Assembly (NCBI RefSeq): GCF_019039255.1
Contig: NZ_CP077062.1
Coordinates: 2,852,001-2,916,000, forward strand
Length of the DNA stretch: 64,000 bases
Direction: 5' to 3'
DNA from: Nocardioides panacis
GTDB taxonomy: Bacteria; Actinomycetota; Actinomycetes; Propionibacteriales; Nocardioidaceae
The notes under the pieces were generated by a model. That model worked only from the letters and a program-made list of their open reading frames with translations. It was not told the DNA's origin and ran no database searches. How positions within the stretch are numbered: the first letter of the stretch is position 1; every line of letters begins with the position of its first letter. The position numbers and the translations under genes are program-made. Positions 18,894 to 27,049 of this stretch are shown one piece after another.

Positions 18894-18948
18894 GACCCGT
18901 CACCCGTGCAGGGATATCCGCGGCGTGTCACCGCCCAACTGACGGGTC
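18894..18948. repeat. 55-bp palindromic repeat, copy B
   Basis: The same arms (GACCCGTCA and TGACGGGTC), the same length and the same middle (CCGCGGCGTGTC) as copy A at 13031; the rest of the loop differs. It lies between the DUF1697 start and the hmgA stop. Confidence 0.7.
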
Positions 18949-18955
18949 GCCGGGG

Positions 18956-20173
18956 TCAGGAGTTGCTGAACAGGGGCGGGTCGGTGGGGCCGCGGCCGGC
19001 CCAGGTCCACGCGTAGGCCGGGTCCTCGGCGGCCAGGCCGGCCTCGCCGAGCTCGAGCGGCCGGAACGTGTCGACCATGACGGCGAGCTCGTCGAAGTAC
19101 TCCGCGCCGATCGAGGCCTCGACCGCGGACGGCTGCGGCCCGTGCGCGTAGCCGCCGGGGTGCACCGAGACCGAGCCGAGGTTGATGCCGGAGCCCTTGC
19201 GGGCCTCGTAGTCGCCGCCGACGTAGAACATCACCTCGTCGGAGTCCACGTTGGAGTGGTAGTAGGGCACCGGGACGGACTCGGGGTGGTAGTCCACCTT
19301 GCGCGGCACGAAGTTGCAGACCACGAAGTTCCCGCCCTCGAAGACCTGGTGCACGGGCGGCGGCTGGTGCACCTTGCCGGTGATCGGCATGAAGTCCTCG
19401 ACGTTGAACGTGTAGGGGTACAGGCAGCCGTCCCAGCCGACCACGTCGAACGGGTGCGTGGCGTAGGTCATCCGGCTGCCGACCAGCGCGGACGGTCCGC
19501 CCCCGCGGTGCTTGACCAGCACCTCGACGTCGGCGCCCTCGACCAGGAACGGCTCGGTCGGCCCGTGCAGGTCGCGCTCGCAGTACGGCGCGTGCTCGAG
19601 CAGCTGGCCGTACTTCGACAGGTAGCGCCGCGGCGGCGCGACGTGGCTGTTCGCCTCGATCGCGTAGAGCCGGGACGGCTCCGCCGGGACCCACCGGTGC
19701 GTCGTGGCCCGGGGTACGACGACGTAGTCACCGGCGCGGTAGGACAGCACGCCGAAGACCGTCTCGACCGCGCCGGTGCCCGCCTCGACGTACACGCACT
19801 CGTCGCCGACCGCGTTGCGGTAGTAGGGAGAGGTGGTGTCCGCGACGACGTAGGAGATCCGGACGTCGCCGTTGCCGAGCACCAGCCGGCGGCCCTGCAC
19901 CGCGTCGAGGCCGGTCGCCCCGGATCCGAACAGGCCGTGCAGCTTGAGGTGCCGGGGCTTCAGCGGGTGGTTCGCGGTGGTGGAGAGGTCGGCGAGCTCC
20001 CAGACCTGGCTGTCCACGATCGCCGAGGGCACCCCCTGGTGGTAGAGCAGCGAGGAGTCGGAGGAGAAGCCCTCCTCCCCCATCAGCTCCTCGAACCGTA
20101 GCGCGCCGTCGGCGCCCCGGAAGGCGGTGTGCCGCTTCTGCGGGACGGTGCCGACCTGGCGGTAGTACGTCAT
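18956..20173 (-). CDS. hmgA: Homogentisate 1,2-dioxygenase
   Basis: 405 residues. It opens the ring of homogentisate to maleylacetoacetate in tyrosine catabolism. The cupin iron site is visible: YYHSNVDSDEVMFY supplies His and Glu, HPGGYAHGP the second His. The N-terminal RQVGTVPQKRHTAF and the central GWDGCLYPYTFNVEDF are family-typical. GGAGG lies 6 bases from ATG 20173. The divergent 63-bp region on its 5' side contains an inverted repeat likely to bind a regulator. Confidence 0.95.
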   Translation of the reverse strand: MTYYRQVGTVPQKRHTAFRGADGALRFEELMGEEGFSSDSSLLYHQGVPSAIVDSQVWELADLSTTANHPLKPRHLKLHGLFGSGATGLDAVQGRRLVLGNGDVRISYVVADTTSPYYRNAVGDECVYVEAGTGAVETVFGVLSYRAGDYVVVPRATTHRWVPAEPSRLYAIEANSHVAPPRRYLSKYGQLLEHAPYCERDLHGPTEPFLVEGADVEVLVKHRGGGPSALVGSRMTYATHPFDVVGWDGCLYPYTFNVEDFMPITGKVHQPPPVHQVFEGGNFVVCNFVPRKVDYHPESVPVPYYHSNVDSDEVMFYVGGDYEARKGSGINLGSVSVHPGGYAHGPQPSAVEASIGAEYFDELAVMVDTFRPLELGEAGLAAEDPAYAWTWAGRGPTDPPLFSNS

Positions 20174-20189
20174 TGCAACCTCCGACTAT

Positions 20190-20205
20190 CGGACACACCT
20201 GTCCG
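20190..20205. promoter_or_regulatory. Operator-like inverted repeat between hmgA and the fahA operon
   Basis: CGGACA-CACC-TGTCCG, a 6-4-6 inverted repeat between the divergent starts of hmgA (20173) and the 20237 gene. It is placed to control both transcripts of the homogentisate pathway. Confidence 0.5.
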
Positions 20206-20223
20206 TTCACAGCAACGATCCGT

Positions 20224-20239
20224 TAGGGTCGGAGCCGTG
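20224..20239 (+). promoter_or_regulatory. Leaderless promoter of the unknown gene-fahA operon
   Basis: TAGGGT (20224-20229), 7 bases, GTG 20237. It decides the start of the unknown gene. Confidence 0.5.
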
Positions 20240-21142
20240 TCAACCATTCCAGCAGCCTTCGCCGGCCTGGTCGACGACGCGGCCGTCTTCCCGCCCGGCA
20301 ACGCCCCCCTCGACGAGGCCGTCCGCGCCCATCGCGAGCACCGCGCGGCGCCTTACGCCGACCTGGTCGGCCCCCTGGTCGTCGGGGACGCCCACCTGCC
20401 CGACCTCGCCCGGATAGTCCGTGACGAACGTGCTGTCCCGGGGGCCTCCGAGGGACAAGTTCGTCACGGACTATCGGTGATCGTGGTGGTCTCCGGCGGG
20501 GCGGGCGCGCTCCAGCCCGCCGTGCACCGGGCGCGTGAGCTCGAGCTGCGCGGCGTCGAGATCGCGCTGCGCGACTCGGCGACCGGCGAGCTGACCCACA
20601 ACGCCCGCCGGATCACCACCGCGGTGGACCAGCTGGTGGCCACCGGGGACCTCGACGACGAGACCCCGGTGTCGGTCGAGATGCCCCGGCTGTACGACGC
20701 CGGGCCGACCCCCGACTGGCTGTCGGCGCTCGACGAGATCGCCGCGAGCGACCACCGGCTCAAGCTGCGCACCGGGGGCCTCGAGGCCGACGCCTTCCCG
20801 TCCCCGACCGAGCTCGCCACCAGCGTCGCCGCCGCCCTGGACCGCGAGCTCCCGTTCAAGTGCACGGCCGGGCTGCACCACGCGCTGCGGCACGTCGACG
20901 CGACGAGCGGCCTGACCCACCACGGCTTCCTCAACGTGCTGCTCGCGACCCGGGCCAGCCTGGACGGCGCGTCGGTGGCCGACGTGGCCGCCGTACTCGA
21001 GGAGACCGACGCCGACGCGCTGCTCGCCGGCACCGACGAAGCCGGCCTGGCCGGCGCCCGCCGGTGGTTCCGGTCCTTCGGGTCCTGCAGCGTGCTCGAC
21101 CCGCTCCACGACCTCCACGCGCTAGGACTGGTGCAGCCATGA
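20237..21142 (+). CDS. Unknown protein between hmgA and fahA (possible TIM-barrel enzyme)
   Basis: 301 residues; I do not recognise a named family. It is soluble and alternates strand-like and helix-like segments: VIVVVSGGAG, VEIALRDS, SVEMPRLYD, LKLRTGG (about 175-181) and PFKCTAGLHHAL (about 205-216). A strand-end KLRTGG followed by a strand ending GLHH suggests a TIM-barrel active site (inference). Its stop overlaps the fahA start, so it is in the fahumarylacetoacetase operon, opposite hmgA. It is therefore a candidate for the missing maleylacetoacetate step or an accessory. Residues 59-80 are encoded by an inserted palindrome (20411-20477). Confidence 0.75.
   Translation: MSTIPAAFAGLVDDAAVFPPGNAPLDEAVRAHREHRAAPYADLVGPLVVGDAHLPDLARIVRDERAVPGASEGQVRHGLSVIVVVSGGAGALQPAVHRARELELRGVEIALRDSATGELTHNARRITTAVDQLVATGDLDDETPVSVEMPRLYDAGPTPDWLSALDEIAASDHRLKLRTGGLEADAFPSPTELATSVAAALDRELPFKCTAGLHHALRHVDATSGLTHHGFLNVLLATRASLDGASVADVAAVLEETDADALLAGTDEAGLAGARRWFRSFGSCSVLDPLHDLHALGLVQP
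20411..20477. repeat. Palindromic element inserted in frame inside a gene
   Basis: The arm GATAGTCCGTGACGAAC (20413-20429) recurs as its perfect reverse complement at 20459-20475; the inner parts GTCCC/GGGAC also pair. The 67-base element adds about 22 codons to the 20237 gene without breaking its frame. It is not related to the 55-bp repeat. Confidence 0.75.
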
Positions 21143-22356
21143 CGCAGGTGACCCGACCGACCTGGGTGGAGGGCGCCGCCGGCTCGCTCTTCGACATCGA
21201 CAACCTGCCGTACGGCGTGTTCACCCACGACGACGAGCCGCCCCGGGTCGGCGTCCGCATCGGCGACCAGGTCGTCGACCTGGCCCCGGTGGCGGCCAGC
21301 GAGATGCTCGAGATCGCGCACGTGTTCGAGGAGCCGTCCCTCAACCCGCTGCTCGCGCTGGGCCGCCCGGCCTGGAGCGCGATCCGGACCTGGCTGACGG
21401 CACTGCTCACCGACGAGACCGAGCGCGACCTGGTCGGGCCGTCCCTCGTGCCGCTCGCCGAGGTGGCGATGCGGATGCCGTTCGAGGTGGCCGACTACGT
21501 CGACTTCTACTGCTCCCTGGACCACGCGAGCAACGTCGGCCGGATCTTCCGCCCGGACGACGAGCCGCTGAAGCCCAACTGGCGGCACCTGCCGGCCGGC
21601 TACCACGGTCGGGCCGGGACGGTCGTCGTCTCCGGCACCGGCGTCCGCCGCCCGTCGGGGCAGAGCAAGGCGCCCGGCGCGGCCGGCCCCGGCTACGGGC
21701 CCAGCAGCCGGTTGGACATGGAGGCCGAGCTCGGCTTCGTGGTCGGTGCCCCGTCGGAGCTCGGCAGCCGGGTCGGCGTGGACGCGTTCGCCGACCACGT
21801 GTTCGGCGTGACGCTGCTCAACGACTGGTCGGCCCGCGACATCCAGGCCTGGGAGTACGTCCCCCTCGGGCCGTTCCTGGGGAAGTCCTTCGCCACCTCG
21901 GTGGCCGGCTGGGTCACCCCGCTCGACGCGCTCGCCGCCGCCCACGTGGACCTGCCCGGCCAGGACCCCGAGCCGCTCGACTACCTCCGCGTCGGGCCGG
22001 GCGCCGGCTTCGACATCGACCTCGAGGTGGTGCTCAACGGCGAGACGGTGAGCAGGCCGCCGTACGCCTCGATGTACTGGTCCCCCGCGCAGATGCTCGC
22101 GCACCTCACGGTCAACGGGGCGTCGCTGCGCACCGGCGACCTGTTCGGCTCGGGCACCATCAGCGGTCCCGCGCCGGAGCAGCGCGGCTCGCTCCTCGAG
22201 CTGTCGTGGGGCGGCACGGAGCCGTTCACCGTGGCCGGCCAGGAGCGCACTTTCCTGCAGGACGGCGACACGGTGACCCTGCGTGCCACCGCCCCCGGCA
22301 CCGGCGGCGGTCGCATCGGCCTCGGTGAGGTCACCGGCACCGTCCTTCCCGGGTGA
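21139..22356 (+). CDS. fahA: Fumarylacetoacetase
   Basis: 405 residues. It splits fumarylacetoacetate into fumarate and acetoacetate, the last step of tyrosine breakdown. Family motifs: DYVDFYCSLDHASNVGRIFR (about 115-134; metal Asp and catalytic His), LPAGYHGRA, DMEAELGFVVG, LLNDWSARDIQAWEYVPLGP. The start overlaps the stop of the unknown gene (ATGA). FahA is full length and all segments are intact. Confidence 0.95.
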   Translation: MTQVTRPTWVEGAAGSLFDIDNLPYGVFTHDDEPPRVGVRIGDQVVDLAPVAASEMLEIAHVFEEPSLNPLLALGRPAWSAIRTWLTALLTDETERDLVGPSLVPLAEVAMRMPFEVADYVDFYCSLDHASNVGRIFRPDDEPLKPNWRHLPAGYHGRAGTVVVSGTGVRRPSGQSKAPGAAGPGYGPSSRLDMEAELGFVVGAPSELGSRVGVDAFADHVFGVTLLNDWSARDIQAWEYVPLGPFLGKSFATSVAGWVTPLDALAAAHVDLPGQDPEPLDYLRVGPGAGFDIDLEVVLNGETVSRPPYASMYWSPAQMLAHLTVNGASLRTGDLFGSGTISGPAPEQRGSLLELSWGGTEPFTVAGQERTFLQDGDTVTLRATAPGTGGGRIGLGEVTGTVLPG

Positions 22357-22358
22357 GC

Positions 22359-22402
22359 GACCTCACCCGCTTCCGATACGCGGCGCGTGTCACGTTTTGA
22401 CC
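22359..22402. repeat. Possible degenerate third copy of the 55-bp repeat
   Basis: GACCTCACCC, then GATACGCGGCGCGTGTCAC, then TTTTGACC resembles copies A and B in order (GACC..CAC, CGCGGCG..GTGTC, TGAC), but the arms no longer pair. It lies just after the fahA stop. Weak. Confidence 0.25.
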
Positions 22403-22435
22403 TCCTGGAAACCTGTTCCGGGCACCATGGGTGCC

Positions 22436-22615
22436 ATGGCCTCCCACGACCGCTTCGCCCACCTGCGCGCGAACCTCGAGGTGCACCGTGCCGCGACCGT
22501 GCAGCGGACCTACACGTGGTGGTGCACCGAGTGCGAGCTGCACCAGGCCGACGACTCCGGGCTCTGCCCGCTGTGCCGCCCGGACGTGCCGGCGAGTGAC
22601 GAGTCCGCCGCGTAG
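22436..22615 (+). CDS. Small zinc-ribbon protein
   Basis: 59 residues with two CxxC pairs, Cys30/Cys33 (WWCTEC) and Cys44/Cys47 (LCPLC), 10 residues apart: a rubredoxin/zinc-ribbon knuckle. The N-terminal half is a basic helix. ATG 22427 (three residues longer) is also possible; no clear ribosome binding site favours either. No named family recognised. Such ribbons bind nucleic acid or protein partners. Confidence 0.6.
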   Translation: MASHDRFAHLRANLEVHRAATVQRTYTWWCTECELHQADDSGLCPLCRPDVPASDESAA

Positions 22616-22760
22616 CCGGCTCGTACCGCCTCCCCCGTACGGCCTGCTCCACCTCCAGGACCACAGCGGCGCCCACCCCGTCGGCACCGCCCGCACCCAC
22701 GACCCCGACCTCGACCCCTCCGACCTCCTCGTCGAGACCGACCTCGGGCAACAGGCCTAG
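22596..22760 (+). CDS. Possible small protein of 54 residues
   Basis: An open frame from GTG 22596, overlapping the end of the zinc-ribbon gene, with a protein-like composition (PYGLLHLQDHSGAHPVGT, then DLDPSDLLVETDLGQQA). No family recognised and no ribosome binding site. In such GC-rich DNA a chance frame of this length is common, so it is listed with low confidence. Confidence 0.25.
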   Translation: MTSPPRSRLVPPPPYGLLHLQDHSGAHPVGTARTHDPDLDPSDLLVETDLGQQA

Positions 22761-22820
22761 CGGGACACCCACGACCCGGCCCCCGCCGGCCCGTGACCCA
22801 CCAGACATCGCATCGGGGTG

Positions 22821-22845
22821 ACATATATAGGCTTCCTATGTATGT
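22821..22845 (+). promoter_or_regulatory. MarR operator overlapping the -10 box
   Basis: ACATATATAGG, a 3-base spacer, and CCTATGTATGT form an 11-3-11 inverted repeat with one mismatch, AT-rich against the local background. The right arm contains most of the TATGTT -10 box (22841-22846), which lies 6 bases before GTG 22853. A bound MarR dimer would block its own promoter. Confidence 0.65.
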
Positions 22846-22852
22846 TGTTTGG

Positions 22853-23341
22853 GTGCACCAAGCAATCGCGGAGTCCTCCCTGGAGGAGCTGAGCGCCGAG
22901 CTGGTGCTCTACACCGGCCGGCTCGTCCGGGCGATCACCCGCCAGGCCGTCGGTCTGAGCACCCAGGTGCCGACCGCCAGCCTCCGGCTGCTCTCCCAGG
23001 TCGACGAGCTGGGCCCGGTCACCATCGGCGCGCTCGCCGCCGCCGACCGCTGCTCCCAGCCGACGATGTCGGCCGGGGTGCAGACGCTCTGCGACCGGGG
23101 TTGGGCGCTCAAGGAGCCGAACCCCGCCGACGCCCGCTCGAGCCTGGTCACGCTGACCGAGGCCGGCCGCACGATCCTGACCGGTGCCCGCCGCGAGCGC
23201 GCCGCGGTCGTCGCCGCCCGGCTCCGGACGGACCCCCACCACGACGAGCAGGACCTCGCCACGGCCGTCGCCGTGCTCCGGGGCCTGCTCGACCAGCCCG
23301 ACACCGCACCAGACGATGACGCACCAGAAGGAGACGCGTGA
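22853..23341 (+). CDS. MarR-family transcriptional regulator
   Basis: 162 residues. The helix-turn-helix covers about 55-85 (VTIGALAAADRCSQPTMSAG), with the wing around KEPNPADARSSLVTLTEAGR. ATG 22838 is in frame but lies inside the operator; GTG 22853 sits 6 bases after TATGTT and suits a leaderless transcript, so it is preferred. The gene overlaps the start of the MFS gene (GTGA). It is a likely repressor of the transporter, released by a small aromatic or drug-like ligand, as usual for the family. Confidence 0.87.
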   Translation: MHQAIAESSLEELSAELVLYTGRLVRAITRQAVGLSTQVPTASLRLLSQVDELGPVTIGALAAADRCSQPTMSAGVQTLCDRGWALKEPNPADARSSLVTLTEAGRTILTGARRERAAVVAARLRTDPHHDEQDLATAVAVLRGLLDQPDTAPDDDAPEGDA

Positions 23342-24609
23342 GCACCCGCACCGCACCGGCCGGCCACCAGCAGACAGGCGACCCGGCCCCGTCCATCCTC
23401 CAGCAGCCCCGGGCCGTGTGGGCCGTCGCCTTCGCCTGCGTGATCGCGTTCATGGGCATCGGCCTGGTGGACCCGATCCTCAAGCCGATCGCCGACCAGC
23501 TCGACGCGACGCCGAGCCAGGTGTCGCTGCTGTTCACCAGCTACATGGCCGTCACCGGCGTCGCGATGCTGGTCACCGGCGTGGTCTCCAGCCGGATCGG
23601 CGCCAAGCGCACCCTGCTGTCCGGCCTGGTGCTGATCATCATCTTCTCCGCGCTCGCGGGCTCCTCGAGCTCCATCGGCGCCATCGTCGGCTTCCGGGCG
23701 GGCTGGGGCCTGGGCAACGCGCTGTTCATCGCCACCGCCCTGGCCACGATCGTGTCGGCCGCCAGCGGATCGGTCGCCCAGGCGATCATCCTGTTCGAGG
23801 CGGCGCTCGGCCTCGGCATCGCGGCCGGCCCGCTCGTCGGCGGCCAGCTCGGCTCGATCTCCTGGCGTGGCCCGTTCTTCGGCGTCGCCGGCCTGATGGT
23901 GATCGCACTGGTCGGCACCGCGTTCTTCCTGCCGAAGACCCCGCCCAGCGAGCACAAGACGTCGATCCTGGACCCGTTCCGGGCCCTCCGCTACCCGGGC
24001 CTCGCGACCATCGCGGTGACCGCGCTGTTCTACAACATGGGCTTCTTCGCGCTGCTCGCCTACGCGCCGTTCCCGCTGGACATGACCGCCTCGCAGGTCG
24101 GCTTCATCTTCTTCGGCTGGGGCCTGCTGCTCGCCGTCGCGTCCGTCTGGCTCGCCCCGTGGCTGCAGAGGCACTTCGGCACCGTGCCGAGCGTGCTCGG
24201 CGCCCTGGTGCTCTTCTCCGCCGACCTGGCGGTGATGGCGTTGTTCACCGACTCCAAGACCGTGCTGGTCGTCGGGATCATCGTGGCCGGCGCGTTCCTC
24301 GGCATCAACAACACCCTGATCACCGAGGCCGTGATGGGCGCCGCCCCGGTCGAGCGGCCGGTCGCCTCCGCGGCGTACTCCTTCGTCCGGTTCTCCGGCG
24401 GTGCCATCGCGCCGTACGCCGCCGGCAAGCTCGGCGAGAACGTCAGCATCCACGCGCCGTTCTGGATGGGCGCCGCCGCCGTGCTCCTCGGCGTGGTCGT
24501 CCTGTACGTCGGGCGCAACACGCTGAACGCCCACCAGCACGTGGCCGGAGCCGCCGACGAGGAGGCCGAGGAAGAGGCCGAGCTGCTCGCGGTCGCCGAC
24601 CTCGACTGA
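23338..24609 (+). CDS. MFS drug-efflux transporter
   Basis: 423 residues, 12 membrane helices. GLVDPILKPIADQL is at the first periplasmic loop, GVVSSRIGAKRTLL is the loop 2-3 motif A, and AALGLGIAAGPLVGGQLG is the antiporter motif C of 12/14-helix drug exporters. The C-terminal tail is acidic (EEAEEEAE). It is the second gene of a MarR-controlled operon. The substrate is unknown. Confidence 0.87.
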   Translation: MSTRTAPAGHQQTGDPAPSILQQPRAVWAVAFACVIAFMGIGLVDPILKPIADQLDATPSQVSLLFTSYMAVTGVAMLVTGVVSSRIGAKRTLLSGLVLIIIFSALAGSSSSIGAIVGFRAGWGLGNALFIATALATIVSAASGSVAQAIILFEAALGLGIAAGPLVGGQLGSISWRGPFFGVAGLMVIALVGTAFFLPKTPPSEHKTSILDPFRALRYPGLATIAVTALFYNMGFFALLAYAPFPLDMTASQVGFIFFGWGLLLAVASVWLAPWLQRHFGTVPSVLGALVLFSADLAVMALFTDSKTVLVVGIIVAGAFLGINNTLITEAVMGAAPVERPVASAAYSFVRFSGGAIAPYAAGKLGENVSIHAPFWMGAAAVLLGVVVLYVGRNTLNAHQHVAGAADEEAEEEAELLAVADLD

Positions 24610-24641
24610 CTACCGCCGACCTCGCGGCCGACGCCATTGTC

Positions 24642-24657
24642 TAGGGTGAAACGCATG
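24642..24657 (+). promoter_or_regulatory. Leaderless promoter of the amino-acid ABC importer
   Basis: TAGGGT (24642-24647), 7 bases, ATG 24655 of the binding-protein gene. Confidence 0.5.
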
Positions 24658-25455
24658 AATCATCGCCTCGCACGCGCCCTGGCCACCGCCGCCGCCCTCT
24701 CGCTCACCCTCGCGGGGTGCGCCGCCGGAGGGGACAAGACGTCGGTCGCGGGGGGTGCCAAGATCGTCAAGAAGGGCACCCTGACCGTTTGCACGCACCT
24801 GCCGTACAAGCCGTTCCAGTACAACGAGGGCGGCAAGGTCGTCGGCTTCGACGTCGACATGATGGACCTGGTCGCGAAGAAGCTGGACCTGAAGCAGTCG
24901 ATCTTCGACACCCCCTTCGAGGGCATCGAGTCCGGCCAGTCGCTGAACACCGGCAAGTGCGACGTGGCCGCGGCGGGCATGACGATCACCGACGACCGCA
25001 AGAAGGTCCTCGACTTCTCCTCGCCCTACTTCGACGCCACCCAGGCGATGCTGGTCGCGAAGGGCTCCCCCCTCAAGGGCCTCGACGACCTCGCCGGCAA
25101 GACCGTCGGCGTCCAGCTCGGCACCACCGGCGCCGACTACGTCCGGGCCAACGCGCCGAAGACCGCGACGGTCAAGGAGTACGAGGACCTCGCGCTGCTC
25201 ACCGCCGCGGTCAAGAGCGGCCAGCTCGACGCCGGCGTCAACGACAACGGCGTGCTCTACGACTACGTCAAGAGCAACCCCGACACCCAGGTCGCCACCG
25301 AGTTCGACACCGGCGAGCAGTACGGCTTCGCGGTCGCCAAGGGCCAGAACGACGCGCTGCTCAAGGACATCGACGACGCGATCGCCGAGTCCAAGAAGGA
25401 CGGCGACTACGACGCGATCTACAAGAAGTACTTCGGCGAAGCGCCCAGCAAGTGA
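24655..25455 (+). CDS. Amino-acid ABC transporter substrate-binding lipoprotein
   Basis: 266 residues. A lipoprotein signal peptide ends LTLAGC with the lipidated Cys22. The family-3 binding fold follows: KGTLTVCTHLPYKPF, VGFDVDMMDLVAKKL, CDVAAAGMTITDDRKK, VGVQLGTTGADYV. Bound outside the membrane, it delivers a polar amino acid to the permease at 25493. The exact ligand cannot be assigned. A weak ACCGGCCGGCCGGT palindrome (25455-25468) follows the gene and may lower expression of the permease relative to the binding protein. Confidence 0.92.
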   Translation: MNHRLARALATAAALSLTLAGCAAGGDKTSVAGGAKIVKKGTLTVCTHLPYKPFQYNEGGKVVGFDVDMMDLVAKKLDLKQSIFDTPFEGIESGQSLNTGKCDVAAAGMTITDDRKKVLDFSSPYFDATQAMLVAKGSPLKGLDDLAGKTVGVQLGTTGADYVRANAPKTATVKEYEDLALLTAAVKSGQLDAGVNDNGVLYDYVKSNPDTQVATEFDTGEQYGFAVAKGQNDALLKDIDDAIAESKKDGDYDAIYKKYFGEAPSK

Positions 25456-25492
25456 CCGGCCGGCCGGCCGGTGGCGTCGTGGCGGTGACGTC

Positions 25493-26287
25493 GTGGCGAT
25501 GAGCCCGCGCAAGAAGGCCCGCGTGTCCCGCGGCGTGCAGTACGTCGTGCTCGCGCTCGTCGTGCTGCTCGTCGCGGTGACCGCCGACTGGGCCAAGCTC
25601 CAGTCGGTCTTCCTCGACCCGCAGGTGATGGCGACCATGTGGCCGTCGATCATCACGGTGGCCCTGAAGAACACGCTGATCTACACGGTCTGCGCGTTCA
25701 CGTTCGGGCTGGTGCTGGGCCTGCTGCTCGCGCTGATGCGGCTGTCCCCGGTCGCGCCGTACCGCTGGATCGCCACCGCGGTCATCGAGTTCTTCCGGGG
25801 CGTGCCCGCGCTGGTGGTCTTCATCGCCTTCAGCATCGGCATCCCGATCGCGTTCCCGGGCCGGGAGGTGCCCGGCGGCATCGTCGGCACCGTCACGGTC
25901 GCCCTCGGCCTCGTCGGCGCGGCCTACATGGCCGAGACGATCCGGGCCGGCATCCAGGCGGTCCCGAAGGGGCAGCTGGAGGCGGCCCGCTCGTTGGGCA
26001 TGTCCCACAGCCGGGCGATGATCTCGATCGTCATCCCGCAGGCGTTCCGGATCGTGCTCCCGCCGCTGACCAACGAGCTGATCCTGCTCACCAAGGACTC
26101 CTCGCTGGTCTACATCCTGGGCCTGGCGCTGACCGAGTACGAGCTGACCAAGTTCGGCCGCGACGTGCTCAACCAGGAGAAGAACCTCACGCCCCTGGTC
26201 GGCATCGCGCTCTGCTACCTGCTGATCACCATCCCGCTGTCCATCGTCGTACGTCGCATGGAAGCCCGTGCGGAGAGGGCCCGCTGA
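25493..26287 (+). CDS. Amino-acid ABC transporter permease
   Basis: 264 residues. An N-terminal helix (about 15-33) is followed by a five-helix HisM/GlnP-type core. The ATPase-contact loop reads [24 protein letters not shown] (split here: [14 protein letters not shown], then IVIPQAFR), and FFRGVPALV is the usual entry motif. ATG 25499 is an equally plausible start. The stop shares one base with the ATPase start (TGATG). A single permease gene implies a homodimer. Confidence 0.9.
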   Translation: MAMSPRKKARVSRGVQYVVLALVVLLVAVTADWAKLQSVFLDPQVMATMWPSIITVALKNTLIYTVCAFTFGLVLGLLLALMRLSPVAPYRWIATAVIEFFRGVPALVVFIAFSIGIPIAFPGREVPGGIVGTVTVALGLVGAAYMAETIRAGIQAVPKGQLEAARSLGMSHSRAMISIVIPQAFRIVLPPLTNELILLTKDSSLVYILGLALTEYELTKFGRDVLNQEKNLTPLVGIALCYLLITIPLSIVVRRMEARAERAR

Positions 26288-27042
26288 TGACCGAGCCACA
26301 GGTCGACCCGGTCGCCGCGGCGATCGACGTGCAGGACCTGCACAAGTCGTTCGGCGCCAACGAGGTGCTCAAGGGCATCGACTTCCACGTCGACAACGGC
26401 CAGGTGGTCTGCGTCATCGGGCCCTCCGGCTCCGGAAAGTCGACGCTGCTGCGCTGCGTGAACCTGCTGGAGACCCCGACCTCGGGGAGGATCTTCGTCG
26501 AGGGCATCGAGATCACCGACCCCGACGTCGACGTCGACAAGGTCCGCTCCCGCATCGGGATCGTGTTCCAGTCCTTCAACCTGTTCCCGCACCTGTCGGT
26601 GCTGCGCAACCTCACGATCGCCCAGCAGCGGGTCAAGGGCCGCAGCAAGGACGAGGCCGTCGCGGTGGCCCGCAGGAACCTGGAGAAGGTCGGCCTGTCG
26701 GAGAAGGTGGACGCCTACCCGGCGCACCTGTCCGGCGGCCAGCAGCAGCGGGTCGCGATCGCCCGGGCGCTGTCGATGGACCCCGACATGATGCTGTTCG
26801 ACGAGCCCACCAGCGCGCTCGACCCCGAGCTCGTCGGGGACGTGCTCGCGGTGATGAAGGACCTCGCCTCCGAGGGGATGACGATGATGGTGGTGACGCA
26901 CGAGATGGGCTTCGCCCGCGAGGTCGGCGACCACCTGGTGTTCATGGACGGCGGCGTCATCGTCGAGGAGGGCCGCCCCGCCGACGTGCTGTCCGACCCG
27001 CAGCACGAGCGCACCACGTCGTTCCTGTCGAAGGTGCTCTGA
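26287..27042 (+). CDS. Amino-acid ABC transporter ATP-binding protein (GlnQ-like)
   Basis: 251 residues. Walker A GPSGSGKS is at 45-52, the Q-loop is in [10 protein letters not shown], the signature LSGGQQQR near 148, Walker [15 protein letters not shown], and the switch His in VTHEMGF. It powers the importer formed with the two preceding gene products. Complete and typical. Confidence 0.94.
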   Translation: MTEPQVDPVAAAIDVQDLHKSFGANEVLKGIDFHVDNGQVVCVIGPSGSGKSTLLRCVNLLETPTSGRIFVEGIEITDPDVDVDKVRSRIGIVFQSFNLFPHLSVLRNLTIAQQRVKGRSKDEAVAVARRNLEKVGLSEKVDAYPAHLSGGQQQRVAIARALSMDPDMMLFDEPTSALDPELVGDVLAVMKDLASEGMTMMVVTHEMGFAREVGDHLVFMDGGVIVEEGRPADVLSDPQHERTTSFLSKVL

Positions 27043-27049
27043 GGCCCGC

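Noticed and set aside
22838-22840. ATG 22838 as the MarR start
   Set aside because: It lies inside the operator palindrome and upstream of the likely transcription start; GTG 22853 fits better.
25455-25468. ACCGGCCGGCCGGT as a terminator between the binding protein and permease genes
   Set aside because: The palindrome folds only a 5-bp stem and lacks a T tract; at most it lowers read-through, so it is mentioned only in the gene entry.
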